64,000 nucleotides of DNA from Isoetes taiwanensis. Lineage: Eukaryota; Streptophyta; Lycopodiopsida; Isoetales; Isoetaceae. How positions within the stretch are numbered: position 1 is the first letter of the stretch; each line of letters begins with the position of its first letter. Positions 60,420 through 64,000 of the stretch are shown one piece after another. Location: contig JAJEKV010000027.1 in NCBI GenBank assembly GCA_021234155.1, positions 9,275,448-9,339,447 of the forward strand, read 5' to 3'. A program made the position numbers and the translations under genes. The notes under the pieces are model-generated. The model saw only the letters and a list, made by a program, of their open reading frames with translations. It was not told the origin of the DNA and made no database searches.

Positions 60420-61253
60420 GTTATTTTCTAGCATGGACTATCTTTTGGAGTAGTAGTGAATATTCCATAGGTAAACCATCTAGACCAGGAGGCTTAATGT
60501 TATCCGTACCTTTAATATTTGACCATAGCTCTTCTATGGTGCAGGAAATCTTCATACTATCATTCTGCTAGTCTCCAACCATAGCTTGGAGCTTTTAAAA
60601 TCATCAATCTCATCCTCTGCTGCATTGGGGACAGTTCTTATGATTCGAATGAAGTGAGTGGTAGCAGCCATCTTAAGTTCTCTGTCATCTGAAATGAGAG
60701 AGTCATCTATTTGGATGCTATAAATTCCATTCCTCTTAGTTCTGCCTTTGGCTTTAATAAAGTAAGTATTTGGAATTGTCTCTCTCATCTTTCTTTAATT
60801 CTTTATCTTGGCTCTGGGCTATCAGCCTTTTGAATTTTAATCTCTTCTCTTTCAATTTGAAGCTTAATATTGCCGACCTAGAGGAGTTTGCTGCAACTGA
60901 TGCCTTAAATTCTCTAGATTATGTCTCTCTTGAAGGTGGATTTATCTCCCCCAGACTTTAAGCCAGTTCTTAACATTTTTTGCAGATTCATCCATATTGA
61001 GTGGTGGGTTTCGAAACTATGCCCAAAAACATGTTCAAACTCATTACAAAGAATTGAATGATCAGGAAGAGCAACATTAAGTTTGAAAAGGGAATTCCTT
61101 TTGGCTTGGAGAGTGCTACGTTTGATCTCCAAGAGTTGAGGGAAATCGTCAGATAAAGTGCAGCCATTTAAACTAGGAACCTTACCACTATAATTCCACA
61201 GATTCTCACTAAGATAGAAGCGGTCGTGAAGATATTGAATTGGATTATTTTTT
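60420..61253 (-). mobile_element. LINE-C fragment (block 2)
   Basis: Near-identical to 27060-27885: the endonuclease end (DRFYLSENLW, LSDDFPQLLEIK), the linker FIKAKGRTKRNGIYSI and the RT entry motif PPGLDGLPMEY. It ends at the same tttttttgacggacgaaagc junction, where block 1 reads ttttttgaccggacgaaagc. Confidence 0.7.
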
Positions 61254-61535
61254 TGACGGACGAAAGCCAAAAAGTTTATTAATCAGATGAAGAGTACAAA
61301 GTTTACATGTCTCATCTAACTGTGTAAGCACAAAGAAGATGCCACATGAGCACGAGCCTAGGGTTTCTGCCGGAGGCTGCTTTACGTTTGTGTTCATATC
61401 TTGAGCTACAGACCTCGGATTACGGTGTTTTTTGGCTCGTTGGAAAGCGGATTCAGAGCTCTTTCCAATGGTTTGTGGCATTACAGGTTTTAGGTTCCGG
61501 CTGATAGCCATTTTGGCCCTGACAGTTTCGGCTCT

Positions 61536-63262
61536 ATGGCGTCAACTTCCAAGCTGCCTGCAAAACCTCATGTATCCATGCTGGTGCAGGGGGCAAATTT
61601 GGCATTGCATGTTAACCCTCTGGCTTATAGTGAGAATGTCTTTCAAGACGGTGATTTTCCTGCATTGGCACCCTCGGCTGGTGCACCGAAGAGTACAAGT
61701 GCTTTGAATAGCGGTAATGCTTCTGTGGATGGTGTCTGGCGCCAGCTGGTGCCAATTCTAACAAAGATCAGTCCCATCCACTTCCTTGGAGGTCCTCAAC
61801 TTCTGGAGTAAATGCTAGCAGAGAGCACTTTAGTGATTGGATCAAGAAGGACTTGTCATCAACTATGTCTGTTGTGCGTATTGCTACAGCTATTGATGTG
61901 ATGATTCAGGATAATAAAAGAGATCTCAGTAATCTTTTGGATGAGTTGCGAGCAAAGGAGACTCAGTTGGAGCTTCAGTTACCTCCTATTGAAGTTTTCT
62001 ATCAGCCTAAAATGTGTAAGAATACTCTTCAAGCGTCTGGGTACAATGTGGTCAAGATTGATCATGACTTACACAAGAAATGTATTAGTAACTTGTTGTC
62101 GTTTAGTGTGGTTGGTCAATATACTGGAGCATTTCTTGACACTAGGAAGCTTGGCTATTGGTTGACTGGTCATCTTCGGAGATTAAGGTTGCCACCTTAT
62201 CATACTTTAAAGATGCTGGATAAGAAGTTCTTTTTGATCATTTTTGATGATGCTGTGGCTGTGGGGCAACTGGTGGCACGTGGTGTGGACCCAATGTGGA
62301 GTGATTATATTTTGTACCAGCCTTACTCGCCTGGATTTTCTCCTGGTACGACTCGTGCTCTTAGGATGCCATGTTGGTTTTCTATTCCTAATCTTCCTCC
62401 TGATCTCTTGGTGCCGGAGTTTCTTATCAGTATTGCTAATGGTCTGGGTACTCATCTGGCTCATTCTATTGTTGATGGTGCTAAAATTTGTGTCTCTCTT
62501 CCTTCTGGTCGCGGTCTTCCTGACTGTGTGGTTGTGAAAAGTGGCCCTATCTTTCTGAAGTATGCTTTGCAATTGCTCAATGGCCCTCAGCTTGCTGATT
62601 TATTTCCTCAACTTGCTTTATTTGCAAATTTTCGTGCTAAGAGAGATTGCCCTGCAATGGTCCCTTCTTCCTCTATGCCTTCTACCTCTGTTGAGTCCCC
62701 TTTACCCTCTGTTGTCCCTTCTGCCAATGCTACTGCTACCTTTGTTGTTGCTACTCCATCTGCTGCTAAAACCACTATCCCACAAAAGATTGTGCATACT
62801 CCCGCTTTTGAAGAGGATGCTAGGGCTAAGTTACAGAAGATCCAGGAATTGCAAGAGCGGCATGAAAATGTTCAAGAGCATCATGAAAATGCCCAAGAGG
62901 GATGGACAAATGTTAATTGGAAAAGAGCTGCATGCAATAAGGCTAGTCAACATGTGTCTCATGTCATGAGCAATTCTGATAATTTGCATGGAAGGGTGGA
63001 GCAGAGAGGAGGCTCTCCCTTGCCAGTTACCCAACAAAATAATGGGGGGGTAGAGCAGAGAGGAGGCTCTCCCTCACCAACTGCTGAACAAAACAATGGA
63101 AGGGTGGAACAGAGAGGAGGCTCCCCCTTGCCAATTTCCAGGACGAGGTGGGCTGACCTCCCTTCAGAACCAAGCGAGATGGACATGGTTGATGCTGGCT
63201 CTATTGGTATGGAGGTGGAACATAATATTTTGGCCACAAGAACCTGTTGTCTTGGATTGTGA
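61536..63262 (+). CDS. LINE-B ORF1 (copy 2): DUF4283-type protein, one apparent frameshift
   Basis: ATG 61536 (MASTSKLPAKPHVSMLVQ). The first frame ends at 61811, but the +2 frame takes over near 61745-61755 at gccagctggtgcc and reads GANSNKDQSHPLPW and then without a break from about 61760 to TGA 63262. Key blocks: QLPPIEVFYQPK, GYWLTGHLRR, then CWFSIPNLPPDLLVPEFL, the DUF4283-like core that binds element RNA; a coiled-coil-prone LQKIQELQERHENVQEHHE near the C-terminus; three VEQRGGSP repeats; and no zinc knuckle. Expected length about 575 aa, comparable to LINE-A ORF1 (571 aa). Confidence 0.8.
62996..63130 (+). repeat. 54-bp minisatellite inside LINE-B ORF1 (copy 2)
   Basis: Three units encoding VEQRGGSP with Q/N-rich linkers (VTQQNNGG, TAEQNNGR). 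The period is 54 bp, 18 codons, so changes in repeat number keep the frame. Confidence 0.85.
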
Positions 63263-64000
63263 GGGGAGTGGCTTCTTCCCTAAGTAAAGGAAGCAGGTTG
63301 TCTCTTTACCTGTCTAAGTTTTCTATGACCTTTTGTTGCCTTCAAGAGCATAAATGCCGCCAAGGTGATGTGCATAAAGTAGCTAATGTATTTGGACGTG
63401 ACTATAATGTCTTGGTGTCTGCTGCTGATGCATCTAAGGCTGGTGTGCTTACTGCTTGGAAGTCTTCTGTGGATGTCACTTTTACTCAAACAGATAGGTT
63501 CGGGCGGTGGATAATAATCAAATGGAAAGATAAGGGCCAAGAATGGGGTTTGATAAATGTATATGCTCATAATAGACCTGTCAGCGTGGTGCTTTGTGGG
63601 CAACTCTGAGGAGTAAAGTTCTTCAGCTTGGGCAGAATGTTGCATGGTTGCTCGTTGGCGACTTTAATATGGTCGAGTTGGAAAGAGATAGAAGTGGTCG
63701 CGGCTCTGAAGTGGTGCAAGGATTCGAGCGAGAACAATGGCTACGCCTTCTACATGATGGTCAGCTTATAGAGATTGATGGTGATCAGTCCTTTACGTGG
63801 TGTAATAGTTGGACAGGAGCTGGCAGATGCTCGGCTAGCGGATTTTCGCCGCTCAAATCTTCTTGATAGCTCCGTGTCTGATCATAATCCACAACTTCTA
63901 ACTAATGATGTGGCTAATTGTCATCGACCTACCAGGACCTACTTTAAGCTTAATTGCAAGTACTTGGAGGATGATGAGTTCAAACTTGGCTGTAGTCGGG
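63225..64000 (+). pseudogene. LINE-B ORF2 start (copy 2): endonuclease, one frame break
   Basis: Open from 63225 in the -1 frame relative to ORF1, overlapping the ORF1 end by about 38 bp. It reads NLLSWIVRG (63240-63266), CCLQEHKC near 63340, GLINVYAHN near 63550; after a break near 63604 at an actctgagg site it continues as WLLVGDFNMVELERDRSG near 63650-63700, SFTWCNSW near 63790 and, in a further frame, SDHNPQL near 63875. This is a LINE apurinic endonuclease. No ATG precedes SWIVRG in this copy; copy 1 reads atg where copy 2 has ctg (29883). Confidence 0.75.

Larger units (their letters stand above)
56932..64000 (+). repeat. Large direct duplication, copy 2 (runs off the window)
   Basis: Collinear with 23521-30637. 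Order: AT-rich segment, foldback element (57589-57740), unassigned frames, LINE-C, LINE-B leader, ORF1 and the start of ORF2. Where the two copies differ, copy 2 generally keeps longer open frames (ORF1 open for 469 codons). Net length difference is about 50 bp. Confidence 0.95.
61350..64000 (+). mobile_element. LINE-B copy 2, leader to endonuclease (cut by window end)
   Basis: Leader with the near-palindromic motif at 61439-61471, ORF1 61536-63262 and the start of ORF2. Near-identical to copy 1. The RT and 3' end, if present, lie outside the window. Confidence 0.9.

Overview
The window looks like nuclear DNA of a land plant: intron-containing coding sequence, AT-rich intergenic DNA and a dense nest of retroelements. 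The one clearly recognisable host gene is a MKK3-type MAP kinase kinase with an NTF2-like C-terminus (minus strand, 43097-47003). A chromovirus-like gag/protease fragment, a DUF7869-type protein remnant and a non-L1 LINE make a fern, lycophyte or other non-seed plant my best guess, but the sequence does not prove the lineage. I see no organellar, bacterial or CRISPR features.

Layout. 1-4.9 kb: possible exons of an unidentified plus-strand gene and small duplications. 4.9-8.8 kb: broken LINE (family D), a SINE-like fragment, a Ty3/gypsy gag-protease fragment and another LINE-D scrap. 9-13.9 kb: GC-rich LINE-D on the minus strand with all expected domains but many frame breaks. 14.0-21.9 kb: a 180-bp repeat family, one unit of which is split by an almost complete L1-type LINE (LINE-A, 14330-21447) with poly(A) and a 15-bp target-site duplication. 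21.9-23.5 kb: LINE-D scrap and a tandem repeat. 23521-30637: first copy of a direct duplication of about 7.1 kb, carrying a foldback element, a minus-strand LINE piece (LINE-C) and the 5' half of LINE-B. LINE-B continues to its poly(A) at 33961 and is interrupted in its reverse transcriptase by a 320-bp MITE. 34-39 kb: a minus LINE remnant, a SINE-like repeat, a 1.6-kb putative LTR with a tRNA-iMet-type primer site and a histone H3-like pseudogene. 43-47 kb: the MKK3 gene. 47.8-54 kb: second SINE-like copy, an inverted LTR copy and a DUF7869-type remnant. 54.9-55.5 kb: a small possible gene. 56932-64000: second copy of the 7.1-kb block, running off the window.

Most important observation: the two 7.1-kb copies differ almost only at or beside CAG/CTG trinucleotides, usually as small block replacements or indels. 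The same kind of break sits in the MKK3, H3-like and small-gene reading frames. This pattern fits consensus errors at CHG-methylated sites in a long-read assembly better than ordinary mutation, so many apparent frameshifts here may not be real.
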